In this document: one piece after another, positions 53,300 through 61,943 of the stretch | How positions within the stretch are numbered: position 1 is the stretch's first letter | Layout of the letters: the number at the start of each line of letters is the position of its first letter | Source of the DNA: an uncultured Ilumatobacter sp. | Lineage (GTDB): Bacteria; Actinomycetota; Acidimicrobiia; Acidimicrobiales; Ilumatobacteraceae | Length of the DNA stretch: 64,000 bases | Direction of reading: 5' to 3' | Assembly: GCA_905480335.1 (NCBI GenBank) | Contig: CAJQPY010000007.1 | Coordinates: 20,824-84,823 of the forward strand | Made by a program: the position numbers and the translations under genes | The notes under the pieces: generated by a model | Database searches by the model: none | Told to the model about the DNA's origin: nothing | Seen by the model: only the letters and a program-made list of their open reading frames with translations

Positions 53300-54730
53300 A
53301 TGTTCGACAATCTCTCCGGCCGGCTCGAAGGCATCGTCAAGAAGATCCGTGGTAAGGGTCGCCTTACCGAGGCCGATGTCGACGAGGTCATGAAGGAAAT
53401 CCGTTCGGCGCTCCTTGAAGCCGATGTGAATGTGACCGTGGTGCGATCGGTCTGCAACCGGATTCGCGAGCACGCCATCGGTGCGACGCGCTCGAAGGCG
53501 CTTGACCCGGGCCAGCAAGTTGTCAAAGCGGTCAACGACGAGCTAACTCGTGCTCTTGGCGGTGAGAGCCTTTCGATTCAGTTTGCGGCGAAGCCACCCA
53601 CAGTTGTTTTGATGGCCGGCCTGCAGGGCTCCGGCAAAACCACCAACTCCGCCAAGCTCGCAGCGTGGTTCAAGGCCCAGGGGCGTCAGCCTCTCCTCGT
53701 GGGCGCCGACCTTCAGCGCCCCGCCGCCGTGGAGCAGCTACGGACCCTGGGCGCTCAGATTGATGTTCCAGTCTACTCGGACCCTGCGGATCCGGTTTTG
53801 ACTGCGTATCAAGGGCTTGAGGAAGCAAAACGTCTTGGTCGTGATGTGCTGATCGTCGACACAGCCGGCCGGCTGTCGATTGATACCGAGATGATGGAGC
53901 AAGTTCGCCTGATCTCCGGAGCGGTCGACCCGAACTACACATTCCTCGTGATCGACGCGATGACCGGCCAGGACGCCGTCCAGACCGCCGAAATTTTCCA
54001 TGACACGCTCAAGATCGACGGCGTGATCATGTCGAAGATGGACGGCGACGCCCGCGGTGGCGCGGCGCTGTCGGTCAAGGAAGTCATCGGCCGGCCGATC
54101 GCGTTTGCCTCGACGGGAGAGAAGCTCAACGAGTTCGAGCAATTTCACCCCGACCGGATGGCGAGTCGGATCCTCGGCATGGGCGACGTGCTCACCCTAA
54201 TCGAGCAGGCCGAGCGTGCGTTTGAGCAGGATCAAGCCGAACAAGCGGCTCAGAAAATGATGGAGGGGCGGTTCACCCTCGACGACTTCCTCGATCAGAT
54301 GCAGCAGATCAAAAAAATGGGATCAATCGGCAGTCTTATGTCGATGATGCCTGGCATCCCAAAGGAACTGAAGAACGCGAACCTCGACGACGACGACCTG
54401 AAGCCGATCGAGGCGATCATTCGATCAATGACGATGGAGGAGCGGACCTTCCCGAAGGTCATCAACGGCAGCCGTCGAGCGCGTATTGCCGCCGGATCCG
54501 GCACGCAGGTCGGCGATGTCAATCGGCTGGTCAAGCAGTTTGACGAGATGCAAAAGATGATGAAAAAAATGGGCGTTCTTGGTGGCGGTATGCCTGGGGG
54601 AAGGGGCAAGAAGGGCAAGGGCGGGCCAAAGCGACGAAAGGGCATGCCCTCCGGCTTTGATCTCGAAGATGGCGGGACGAACCTTCCGGGTCTTCCGGGT
54701 ATGCCCGGGCTACCGGGCCTGCCGAGGTAG
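53300..54730 (+). CDS. ffh: Signal recognition particle protein Ffh
   Basis: SRP54 GTPase of 476 aa that binds signal peptides and 4.5S RNA. G-domain motifs are GLQGSGKTTNSAKLA, DTAGRLSID and SKMDGDARGGAALS. The Met-rich M domain runs from about 300 (MQQIKKMGSIGSLMSMMPGI, then a helix-turn with SRRARIAAGSGTQVGDVN). The tail after about 430 is Gly/Met/Pro/Lys-rich with repeated PGLPG units (PGLPGMPGLPGLPR), longer than in E. coli. TAACGT lies nine bases before the ATG. Confidence 0.96.
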   Translation: MFDNLSGRLEGIVKKIRGKGRLTEADVDEVMKEIRSALLEADVNVTVVRSVCNRIREHAIGATRSKALDPGQQVVKAVNDELTRALGGESLSIQFAAKPPTVVLMAGLQGSGKTTNSAKLAAWFKAQGRQPLLVGADLQRPAAVEQLRTLGAQIDVPVYSDPADPVLTAYQGLEEAKRLGRDVLIVDTAGRLSIDTEMMEQVRLISGAVDPNYTFLVIDAMTGQDAVQTAEIFHDTLKIDGVIMSKMDGDARGGAALSVKEVIGRPIAFASTGEKLNEFEQFHPDRMASRILGMGDVLTLIEQAERAFEQDQAEQAAQKMMEGRFTLDDFLDQMQQIKKMGSIGSLMSMMPGIPKELKNANLDDDDLKPIEAIIRSMTMEERTFPKVINGSRRARIAAGSGTQVGDVNRLVKQFDEMQKMMKKMGVLGGGMPGGRGKKGKGGPKRRKGMPSGFDLEDGGTNLPGLPGMPGLPGLPR

Positions 54731-54800
54731 GAGGGGAACGAAGCTGCGGGCGCTAGCCTTTCGACGTTCTCGATTTCGATCCCAGGAGTGACGATCAAAG

Positions 54801-55073
54801 ATGGCAGTGAAACTGCGACTCACGCGAGTCGGCAAGACCAAGCAGCCCCAGTACCGCATCGTTGCGGCGGACGCCCGTTCGCCCCGTGATGGCCGGTTCA
54901 TCGAAATTCTAGGGCAGTACAATCCGCGTGAAGAGCCGTCATTAATCAATGTCGACAACGACAAGATTGTCAAGTGGCTCTCCGAGGGTGCCCAGCCTAC
55001 TGAGAGGGTCGCCAAGATCATTAAGATCTCGGGAGCCATGGAGCAGTTCGAAGCCTCCAAGGCGTCGAAGTGA
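54801..55073 (+). CDS. rpsP: 30S ribosomal protein S16
   Basis: Ribosomal protein of 90 aa. VKLRLTRVGKTKQPQYRIVA is the diagnostic N-terminus, with RDGRFIEILGQYNPREEPS following. AGGAG lies about 12 bases before the ATG. Its TGA overlaps the GTG start of the KH-domain gene, so the two are coupled. It opens the rpsP-khpA-rimM-trmD-rplS run. Confidence 0.97.
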   Translation: MAVKLRLTRVGKTKQPQYRIVAADARSPRDGRFIEILGQYNPREEPSLINVDNDKIVKWLSEGAQPTERVAKIIKISGAMEQFEASKASK

Positions 55074-55336
55074 GTGACAACTCGGACATCGAATTCGCCG
55101 GCACGGCTGTTGCTGTGTTGACCCACATCGTGAAGTCGATTGTTGATGATCCTGACTCGGTGACCGTCGAGGTTGACGAATCGGGTCAGCGTCCTGCGCT
55201 TAACGTGCGCGTTGGCGACGGCGACCTCGGCCGAGTTATTGGCCGCCGTGGCCGCACTGCGGCAAGCATTCGGACGGTGACTCGTGCAGCCGCCAGCAAG
55301 GACGATGTCGAAATCGACATCGAGTTCCTCGACTGA
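55070..55336 (+). CDS. khpA: KH-domain RNA-binding protein KhpA
   Basis: Single KH-domain protein of 88 aa, with the GxxG loop in GRVIGRRGRTAASIRTV. It has a GTG start that overlaps the rpsP stop by four bases. KhpA homologues form a dimer with KhpB/Jag in Firmicutes and affect small RNAs and cell elongation; the role in this lineage is not known. The position between rpsP and rimM is typical. Confidence 0.94.
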   Translation: MSDNSDIEFAGTAVAVLTHIVKSIVDDPDSVTVEVDESGQRPALNVRVGDGDLGRVIGRRGRTAASIRTVTRAAASKDDVEIDIEFLD

Positions 55337-55344
55337 GAGCCCCG

Positions 55345-55860
55345 ATGAGGCCTTCTGGCCGCAGCATTGGCCCCCCTAAAGGCTGGTTGGCCGTCGGGCA
55401 CCTTCGCCGCCCGCACGGGCTTAAGGGTGAGATTTTCGTCCAGTTGACCACCGATCGCAGCGAGCGTGTCATGGCCGGCGCAGAGCTGTTCGCTCGAGGT
55501 GAAAAATTGACGATTCAGTCGAGCCGCGTTGCAGGCAATGGTCGCATTATCGCCCTATTCGACCAGATCTCCGATCGCACCTCGGCAGAGCGATGGACGA
55601 ATGCTGAATTGTTCGCCGCCCCGATCGATGATCCGGACGCGCTGTGGGTGCACGAACTGATCGGGCAGCATGTTGTCGATCAAGACGGTTTGGACCGTGG
55701 CGTGTGCACGGCGGTCCTAGCAAATCCTGCGGCCGAGATCCTTCAACTCGACACCGGCGCGCTTGTCCCTATCAATTTCGTCGTCTCGATGGCTGATGGA
55801 TTGATTGCGGTCGATGTTCCTGACGGATTATTCGAGCTCAACGATGACGCCGGGCGATGA
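55345..55860 (+). CDS. rimM: 16S rRNA-processing protein RimM
   Basis: Ribosome maturation factor of 171 aa that binds S19 and helps to assemble the 30S head. The N-terminal RimM barrel shows LAVGHLRRPHGLKGEIFV. The PRC-barrel part contains WVHELIGQHVVDQDG and ends VDVPDGLFEL. It begins nine bases after the khpA stop. An Arg-rich short N-terminal extension (RPSGRSIGPPKG) precedes the family core. Confidence 0.95.
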   Translation: MRPSGRSIGPPKGWLAVGHLRRPHGLKGEIFVQLTTDRSERVMAGAELFARGEKLTIQSSRVAGNGRIIALFDQISDRTSAERWTNAELFAAPIDDPDALWVHELIGQHVVDQDGLDRGVCTAVLANPAAEILQLDTGALVPINFVVSMADGLIAVDVPDGLFELNDDAGR

Positions 55861-55882
55861 CACCGAATGTTGGTGCTTGACG

Positions 55883-56647
55883 ATGACTGAGGCTGCCGCC
55901 GGCCGACAGGTTCTTCGGATTGATGTGTTCTCGTTGTTTCCCGGGCTGGTCGATAGTTTCTGTTCTGAGAGTCTGCTTGGCAAGGCGCGCTCTGGAGGTT
56001 TGCTCGATTTGCGATGTCACAACATCCGTGATCGGGCGACCGATATTCATCGGACCGTCGATGACGCGCCCTTTGGTGGTGGAGCCGGCATGGTGATGAA
56101 GCCCGAGCCGGTCTTCGCATCGATCGAGTCGACCGACCCGCCCCGTCCATTGCTGCTGATGAGTCCAGGCGGTCGCCGTTTCGACCAGGCGATGGCCGAC
56201 GAACTCGCTGTCACTGATGGCTTCAGTCTGCTGTGCGGAAGATACGAGGGTGTCGATCATCGAGTCCGCCGTCACCTCGTAGACGAGGAGGTCAGCGTGG
56301 GTGACGTCGTGCTGAGTGGGGGTGAAGTGGCGGCATGTCTCATCATTGAAGCGGTGACTCGACTGCGCGACGGCGCAATGGGCAATGTCGTCAGCCCGAT
56401 CACCGAGAGCTTTGGCTTGAACGGACTTCTAGAGGAGCCTCAGTACACGCGCCCTGCCGACTTCCGTGGATGGGTCGTGCCCGAGGTCCTGCGGAGCGGA
56501 AACCACGTCCGCATTGAGCGCTTCCGTGAGGCTCAACGACTTCATAGGACGCTTCGCGAGCGGCCAGACCTGATCGAAACGCGCGGTGGTCTAACAGCTG
56601 ATGAACGGGTGTTGTTGGAAGAGTTCCCCTCCGACCCGTATCATTGA
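55883..56647 (+). CDS. trmD: tRNA (guanine37-N1)-methyltransferase
   Basis: SPOUT methyltransferase of 254 aa that makes m1G37 and prevents frameshifting. Motifs are [32 protein letters not shown], the SAM-binding knot [13 protein letters not shown] and [16 protein letters not shown], and [15 protein letters not shown]. The start at 55883 gives the usual N-terminus. ATG 55847 or 55805 would overlap rimM and add unrelated residues. Confidence 0.95.
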   Translation: MTEAAAGRQVLRIDVFSLFPGLVDSFCSESLLGKARSGGLLDLRCHNIRDRATDIHRTVDDAPFGGGAGMVMKPEPVFASIESTDPPRPLLLMSPGGRRFDQAMADELAVTDGFSLLCGRYEGVDHRVRRHLVDEEVSVGDVVLSGGEVAACLIIEAVTRLRDGAMGNVVSPITESFGLNGLLEEPQYTRPADFRGWVVPEVLRSGNHVRIERFREAQRLHRTLRERPDLIETRGGLTADERVLLEEFPSDPYH

Positions 56648-56730
56648 GGGTCTCCATCGGCCTCGATGGGGCATGCCGGCCACCCGAAGGTTGCAGGCCC
56701 ACTCTTCACTTGATCCAGCAGGTAGACGCC

Positions 56731-57078
56731 ATGCAAGCCACCGACTTCATCGATTCCGACTCGCTCCGAGACGACATTCCCAACTTTCAGTCGGGTGACG
56801 AACTCAAGGTGCATGTGCGAGTCGTCGAAGGCGGAAAGGAGCGCGTCCAGATCTTCCAGGGCGACGTTATCGCACGCCAGGGTGGAGGGCTGCGGGAGAC
56901 CTACACGGTCCGTAAGCTGAGCTACGGCGTCGGTGTCGAGCGCACCTTTCCTCTGCATGCGCCCACCGTTCAGAAGATTGAAGTCGTGAAGCGCGGGGAT
57001 GTTCGCCGGGCCAAGCTCTACTATCTGCGTGACCGCAAGGGTAAGGCCGCAAAGATCCGCGAAAAGCGCGACTTCTAA
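56731..57078 (+). CDS. rplS: 50S ribosomal protein L19
   Basis: Ribosomal protein of 115 aa with [40 protein letters not shown] and the end [23 protein letters not shown] 56731 gives the family N-terminus; the frame extends upstream to 56644 without family similarity. The usual next genes, lepB and rnhB, do not follow. Confidence 0.97.
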   Translation: MQATDFIDSDSLRDDIPNFQSGDELKVHVRVVEGGKERVQIFQGDVIARQGGGLRETYTVRKLSYGVGVERTFPLHAPTVQKIEVVKRGDVRRAKLYYLRDRKGKAAKIREKRDF

Positions 57079-58795
57079 ACCTCTCGGAGGGCACAGGGTC
57101 TGTCACCCGGCGAATCAAACTCGGGGCTGTTTTTTGACGTTCTTGATAAGCGATCTGGATCAGCAGTACACACCATCCTGAGTATTCCCGGTGGAGCTCG
57201 TCGTTATGTGGCTCGCGGGCGCCCCTTGTGGCGACGCAACAGGCCCTCTATTTGTTGGGGAAGCGAAATAGTTCAAGTTGACTCTTGCGGCGCCTTGCGA
57301 GGGAGTTGTGCAATCGGCTACGCCGCAGCTGCCACGGTCCTCAGGGCAACATCTTTTGCGTTGACGTCTCGACCAACAGTCGCCGCACATATTAGAAGAG
57401 AGTTCTGATGACGCTTCTAGGTTGTATGGTGCCGGTGCCGTCGGCTGACCAGATTGACTCAATCGCAAGGGGCGATGGGGATGTCGAAATGTATGGCGGA
57501 TGGAAGTCCTACGCGCGGCCCCCATCCGACTGTTGAGGCACTGCCGCCGACGAACGACGTCAACAACTTTGGGGTGAACGGCTACTTGAAACGACAGATT
57601 TTGCCAGTTGCGTCAGCTGGCTTTCCGCGACGGCCGAAATAGCGGCCAATAAGTTCGCCAGCGTGATGATGGCATGGGGCCTGAAGCTGTCGACGTCGAC
57701 AGTGCGTTCGCCTGCTTCGTAGAAGCGGTGGTCTGCGAAGTAGGTGCCCGCAAGAACAAGCGGACGGCGGTACGAGCGCCGCCGGCTGGGGCGATGACGT
57801 CAAGCGGGGTGATCACAGCGACTCGGATTCGTTCGACGTCCTCGCCGACAGCCCTGTGCTCCGGGTCGATCTCGCCGAAGGGTGGGAACCTCAGATTGTT
57901 CATGTTGACGAGCACTGCGTCGCTGCTAGCACGACGACGGGGCCACGACTCACGACTGCGGGCGTGAAAGCCTCTCAGCACGTAACACATCGTGTGAGCG
58001 TTGGCGTCGACCGATCGAGCTGTTCCGGAATAACTTTTGCGCTCACCGGTCAACCAGCACAACTGCAACGAGATGCCAATTTTGCGGCCGCCGTTTGTCA
58101 GGGAAACCCAGCGCGCCCATGATCGTCGTCCACGTCGAGCGCTCAAGCGCTGCGCAACTGCTGCGGCAGAAGCCATTGTTGGCAGAGGAGGAGAGGCAAC
58201 CATTTTGGAGGGAAGTGCTGCGCATACCAGCGTGGCCAGCGGTGCTTTGCACTGAGTCGACAGCAAAGACGAGGTTGGGCCCAGGGCACTCCCGGTAGTC
58301 GATGCGTCGATGAGAGTTTGTGTCAGAAATTGCGCTACCCGACAACGCAGGTCTCGACGGGCCTGGAACGCCTGACGAATCTCTAGCCCCCGTGGATAGC
58401 GCTCCGAAGCTCTTCTTGTTCTGTATCGACCATTCACAGCGGCCTGGCTTGACGTTTGCACCAACTCGCCCGCCACCAACTGTGGTTCTCCAGCCTCAAA
58501 CCTCCGCGTCGACGCTGAGACCAGCGACAGCACCGTCGACGCCATCGGTAGTGAAGTGAGAACGATCTGTCAGGCTGGTCAGCGCAAGCGTCTTGATGAG
58601 GCCATCGGCAGCCGAGAGCCGTAAGCGCTTGTGTGCTGCAGAAAGGCCTGGACGTCCCTTGGTCGCTGTCGTCCTCGTCGCGCCCCCAGCGACCCACACA
58701 TGCGGCACGACGCGGCGGTCGCCGTTGCCCCTCCATTGACGCCATGGCATACCCGCAAGGCAGTACCACAGTGTCCGGGTGCGTAAAGTAACTCC
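57079..58795. other. 1.7-kb stretch of broken frames after rplS
   Basis: No intact gene is convincing. The longest frame (minus, 57613-58545, 310 codons) has no start signal and lacks family motifs. Within it two protein-like blocks on the minus strand lie in different frames: about 57780-57900 (NLRFPPFGEIDPEHRAVGED) and about 57610-57775 (LAGTYFADHRFYEAGERTV and DSFRPHAIITLANLLAAIS). This fits a decayed gene with a frameshift near 57770, but I cannot name it. The rest looks like random high-GC frames. This interval interrupts the housekeeping gene order. Confidence 0.4.
58784..58789 (+). promoter_or_regulatory. -10 box TAAAGT of the CapA-like gene
   Basis: TAAAGT ends six bases before GTG 58796, a leaderless arrangement that supports the GTG start. 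Confidence 0.45.
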
Positions 58796-60070
58796 GTGGA
58801 GCCGACTGCATCAATGCGCCGCCGCACACGGTGTCAGTGGCGAGCCCCCAGGCGACCTTGTTCCGCACATGTTTTCGTAGCCATAACAATCATCTTGTGT
58901 TTGACCACCGTTGCTTGCGTGAATAGTGATGCCAGCGAATCCCGGAGTACGAGTGCCGCACCGACTCACTCCGAAAACGGATACGTTGATCACGATGGAC
59001 GCACTCCTGCCACCGCCGCCGTTTCCGCGGACACTGTCGAAAATACGCCCCCGAAAACCACTAAAATATCGTTTACTGGCGATATCCTTCCTCACAGCCC
59101 CCTTTGGAATCAAGCGGCGATAAACGCCAGCGGATCCGGCTACGATTTCGCACCAATGTTCGCCGATATAGGTGGAGTAATTGCCGAGTCAAGCCTTGCG
59201 ATTTGCCACCTAGAAACTCCGATTGCTCCGCCAGGTGAGGAGCTCACAACATATCCCTTGTATGGAGTTCCGCGAGAAATCGCTGAGGGCATAGCAAGCG
59301 CTGGGTATGACCGGTGCTCGACCGCCAGCAACCACAGTTTCGATCGCGGCGTCGCAGGTATTGACACTACCGTTGCGGCCCTCGAAGCGAACGGAGTCGC
59401 GCAGTCTGGGATGGCGCGAACGCTAGAGGAATCAGTTCCAACCGTATTTGATGTGGACGGAACCGGTGTCGCTCATCTGTCGTACACCTACGGGTACAAC
59501 GGGTTAAATGTATCTTCCGATCAAAGGTGGAGATCCCCCCTGATCGACGTCGACCAGATACTCTCGGAAAGCACCAAAGCTAAGCAAAGTGGAGCAGAGA
59601 TAGTTATCCTTAGCCTTCATTGGGGTACGGAATACCTTCAGACACCGAACTCCGAGCAGAGACAGTTAGCGGAATCAATTGCGGGGAGCGGGGTTGTCGA
59701 TTTGATTATTGGTCACCACGCTCACGTGATTCAACCAATCGAGGAAATTAACGGAGTATGGGTCGTTTTTGGACTGGGCAACTCGTTGTCAAATATGCGG
59801 GAGAGTCAATGGTACCCCGCTGAATCACAAGACGGAATGATTGTCGAATTTGAGCTTATCAAGACAGCTGAGGCGCCGGGATCGCCGCCCAGCGTGTCTG
59901 TCGGCGATCCAATCGTCCGGCCAACGTGGGTAGACAGGGATAGGGGTTGGGTCATTAGGGACGTCCTGACGGAACTGGCACGGGTTGACCTCAGCCCTCC
60001 ATATCGGAACGCTCTTAACGCTTCTCTTGAGCGAACAACTTCGCTCCTCGGTAAATACATCGCCTCGTAA
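58796..60070 (+). CDS. CapA-like metallophosphatase-fold lipoprotein
   Basis: A 424-aa protein of the CapA (poly-gamma-glutamate capsule synthesis) family. It has an N-terminal signal with a lipobox-like end (TIILCLTTVAC, Cys at about 41), then a Ser/Thr-rich linker. The calcineurin-like fold follows: SFTGDILPH, CHLETPI, TASNHSFDRG, SLHWGTEY and GHHAHVIQP, the last with metal-type His. Base composition is clearly lower in GC than the neighbours (many AAA, ATA, GAA and AAT codons), a sign of horizontal transfer. No pgsB, pgsC or capsule genes are nearby, so the real role is uncertain. Confidence 0.88.
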   Translation: MEPTASMRRRTRCQWRAPRRPCSAHVFVAITIILCLTTVACVNSDASESRSTSAAPTHSENGYVDHDGRTPATAAVSADTVENTPPKTTKISFTGDILPHSPLWNQAAINASGSGYDFAPMFADIGGVIAESSLAICHLETPIAPPGEELTTYPLYGVPREIAEGIASAGYDRCSTASNHSFDRGVAGIDTTVAALEANGVAQSGMARTLEESVPTVFDVDGTGVAHLSYTYGYNGLNVSSDQRWRSPLIDVDQILSESTKAKQSGAEIVILSLHWGTEYLQTPNSEQRQLAESIAGSGVVDLIIGHHAHVIQPIEEINGVWVVFGLGNSLSNMRESQWYPAESQDGMIVEFELIKTAEAPGSPPSVSVGDPIVRPTWVDRDRGWVIRDVLTELARVDLSPPYRNALNASLERTTSLLGKYIAS

Positions 60071-60942
60071 CGCTTCCGCTAGGGGCTGTCCATCGTTGCG
60101 TCGGGTTTCCTGTCGAATCCGTGTCAGCGGGGCGGTAACGAAATCATTGTGGTGAGATTATTGGCTGCGCGGCCTCAGACGTAGGGCTTGACGGCCATAA
60201 GTCGCCGTCCGATTTCTGCCCAGACGTTGGGTTGTGATGGACCTGACACGCATTGCCGTTCACCGGCTCGACTGGGAGTTGAGCCGCCCGTTTCCTGCGT
60301 TGATGTCGATGGATTGCAACGCATCATTGATGACGCGGTCGTCGGATCTGCGAGGCGCAACATTGCGTTGACGTCCTGCAGGTACGTACCGCACCGGTCG
60401 GCCCGACGCGGAAAGCGGGCCGCGACCTGAGCCGTCCGGCCGGCGTCGGCGGTTGTGGCAGCTTTCGGTTGTGGCTCCTTGCACACTGTGAGCGCCGGTT
60501 CGGAACAGGCGGGAGCAGTTGGGGAACGCGCAAGGAAACTGGCAACGATTTGAGTCTGACGTTTGCGTACGAAGGTCCGTCGGTTATCGCAGCGTGTATC
60601 GGGTGAGCCCACTGTTGAGTAGGCGTCTTGCCAGGCCGGGCTCCACGGACAGGCAAGACTGTGGCATCGGAGTAAACAAACGCGATGCGCTTGATTGTCT
60701 ATGACCGTTTCGAGTTCGTCGTCGAGAGCGACGGCATCGCAGCGTTCAGCGATGTTAGGGCTCGTCAAAGCAATCGCTGCAGCCCGACATCAGCCGCTGT
60801 CGATCCGCACAAGCAGTGGCGAGTTCGACTACCTCGATCGGCGTCGAGGGCTTCGCAACCGCATCCTGTCCGATGTTGCAGCGATCACTGTCGTGTAGCA
60901 CGAGGCGATACGGTCTGCGTGCTGTTCGGTCGTGCTTCGGTC
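60071..60942. other. Gene-poor stretch, 870 bases
   Basis: Several overlapping frames of 60-197 codons exist on both strands, none with a family motif, and they shift between frames. Possibly the remains of a mobile element or an old gene; no terminal repeats or transposase motifs were seen. Confidence 0.4.
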
Positions 60943-61089
60943 TCAGCCGAGGATCGCCCAGCCGAGTGCCGCAAGGGCAATGATGATCGCCACGACCACA
61001 AGAACGTAGTCAGTCGGCTTCGCATTGAATTTCCGGTACGGGTTGTAGCCCACCTTGTTCAGTATCGTCCGCAGGATGCCGACTGACAC
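60943..61089 (-). CDS. Small single-TM protein, function unknown
   Basis: From GTG 61089 the frame gives 48 aa. The N-terminal half is basic (ILNKVGYNPYRKFNAKPTDY) and the C-terminal half is one hydrophobic helix (VLVVVAIIIALAALGWAIL). This basic-then-membrane design recurs in small actinobacterial membrane proteins. The longer frame upstream overlaps the enoyl-CoA hydratase gene on the other strand and is not used. The GTG overlaps the start region of that gene by 14 bases, so a nearby CTG or TTG might be the real start. Confidence 0.55.
   Translation of the reverse strand: MSVGILRTILNKVGYNPYRKFNAKPTDYVLVVVAIIIALAALGWAILG
61063..61068 (+). promoter_or_regulatory. -10 box TATCGT of the enoyl-CoA hydratase gene
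   Basis: TATCGT ends seven bases before ATG 61076 and supports this start over an in-frame start at 61055. Confidence 0.5.
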
Positions 61090-61894
61090 GCGAGACACCC
61101 TGATCGTCGAACGTGAGGACGGCATCGTGACCGTCACGATGAACCGACCACACCGCAAGAACGCTGCTAGTGAAACTATGTGGAGCGAATTGCTCCAGGT
61201 GTTTCGAGAGATCAATAACAGCGTTCGCGATCGTGTCCTCGTTCTCACGGGCGCCGGTGGGGATTTCTGTTCCGGCGCCGATGTCGGCGGAATGGACGAG
61301 CGCGCCAACACGGCTGAGCCGGCTTCGGACGATCCGCCTCGCCATCAGCTTGCATCGATGCGCAACATCACGGATATCTGCCTCACACTGAATCGACTTC
61401 CGCAGCCGACGATCGCCAAGGTGCGTGGCGTAGCAGTCGGGGCTGGACTGAATATGGCATTGTCGTGCGACCTGGTCGTTGGCGACGAGACGTCTCGGTA
61501 CTCGGAGATCTTCGCTAGGCGTGGACTGAGCCTCGATTTTGGAGGATCGTTTCTGTTGCCCCGGCGCGTCGGGCTCCACAAGGCAAAGGAACTTGCGTTG
61601 CTCGCTGACATTATCGACGCCGAGGAAGCCGAGGCTATTGGCCTCGTCAACCGCGTTGTGCCAGGCAGCGAGCTTGACGCGTTCGTCGACGATTGGGCGA
61701 AACGGCTTGCTTCTGGGCCGCCGATTGCCCTCGCTATGTCGAAACGCCTTCTGAACAACTCGATGAATGTGACACTGGAAGAAGCACTTGACGACGAAGG
61801 CTTGTCGCAAACGGTAAACTTCTCGACTGCGGACACGTCCGAGGCGATGAGAGCCTTCGTCGAGAAGCGTCCCCCGAGATTCTCGGGGCGTTGA
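61076..61894 (+). CDS. Enoyl-CoA hydratase/isomerase family protein
   Basis: Crotonase-fold enzyme of 272 aa acting on an acyl-CoA. The oxyanion-hole strand is VLTGAGGDFCSGADVGGM. The second signature is VRGVAVGAGLNMALSCDLVV. In the catalytic region, FARRGLSLDFGGSFLLPR carries Asp rather than the two-Glu pattern of true hydratases, so an isomerase or another crotonase reaction is possible. MSKRLLNNSMN and VEKRPPRFSGR close the protein as in many paralogues. No operon partner is adjacent. Confidence 0.9.
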   Translation: MPTDTRDTLIVEREDGIVTVTMNRPHRKNAASETMWSELLQVFREINNSVRDRVLVLTGAGGDFCSGADVGGMDERANTAEPASDDPPRHQLASMRNITDICLTLNRLPQPTIAKVRGVAVGAGLNMALSCDLVVGDETSRYSEIFARRGLSLDFGGSFLLPRRVGLHKAKELALLADIIDAEEAEAIGLVNRVVPGSELDAFVDDWAKRLASGPPIALAMSKRLLNNSMNVTLEEALDDEGLSQTVNFSTADTSEAMRAFVEKRPPRFSGR

Positions 61895-61930
61895 TTCGAA
61901 GGGTGCCGTTCTCGGCTCCAACCGTGTCAG

Positions 61931-61936
61931 TAGCCT
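61931..61936 (+). promoter_or_regulatory. -10 box TAGCCT of the 61944 gene
   Basis: TAGCCT ends seven bases before ATG 61944, a leaderless arrangement. Confidence 0.5.
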
Positions 61937-61943
61937 AGACGCT

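Noticed and set aside
51956..53518. 520-codon frame on the minus strand
   Set aside because: Antisense to ftsY and ffh, which have clear GTPase motifs; no motif in the shadow.
57060..57140. Intrinsic terminator after rplS (TTTTTT at 57128)
   Set aside because: A T-run follows GGGGCTG but I found no complementary arm directly before it.
57613..58545. Intact 310-aa minus-strand gene
   Set aside because: No start signal, no family motif, abrupt changes in protein-like character between frames; treated as possible decayed sequence only.
60175..60768. 197-codon minus-strand frame as a transposase remnant
   Set aside because: I looked for DDE or HTH motifs and flanking inverted repeats and found none.
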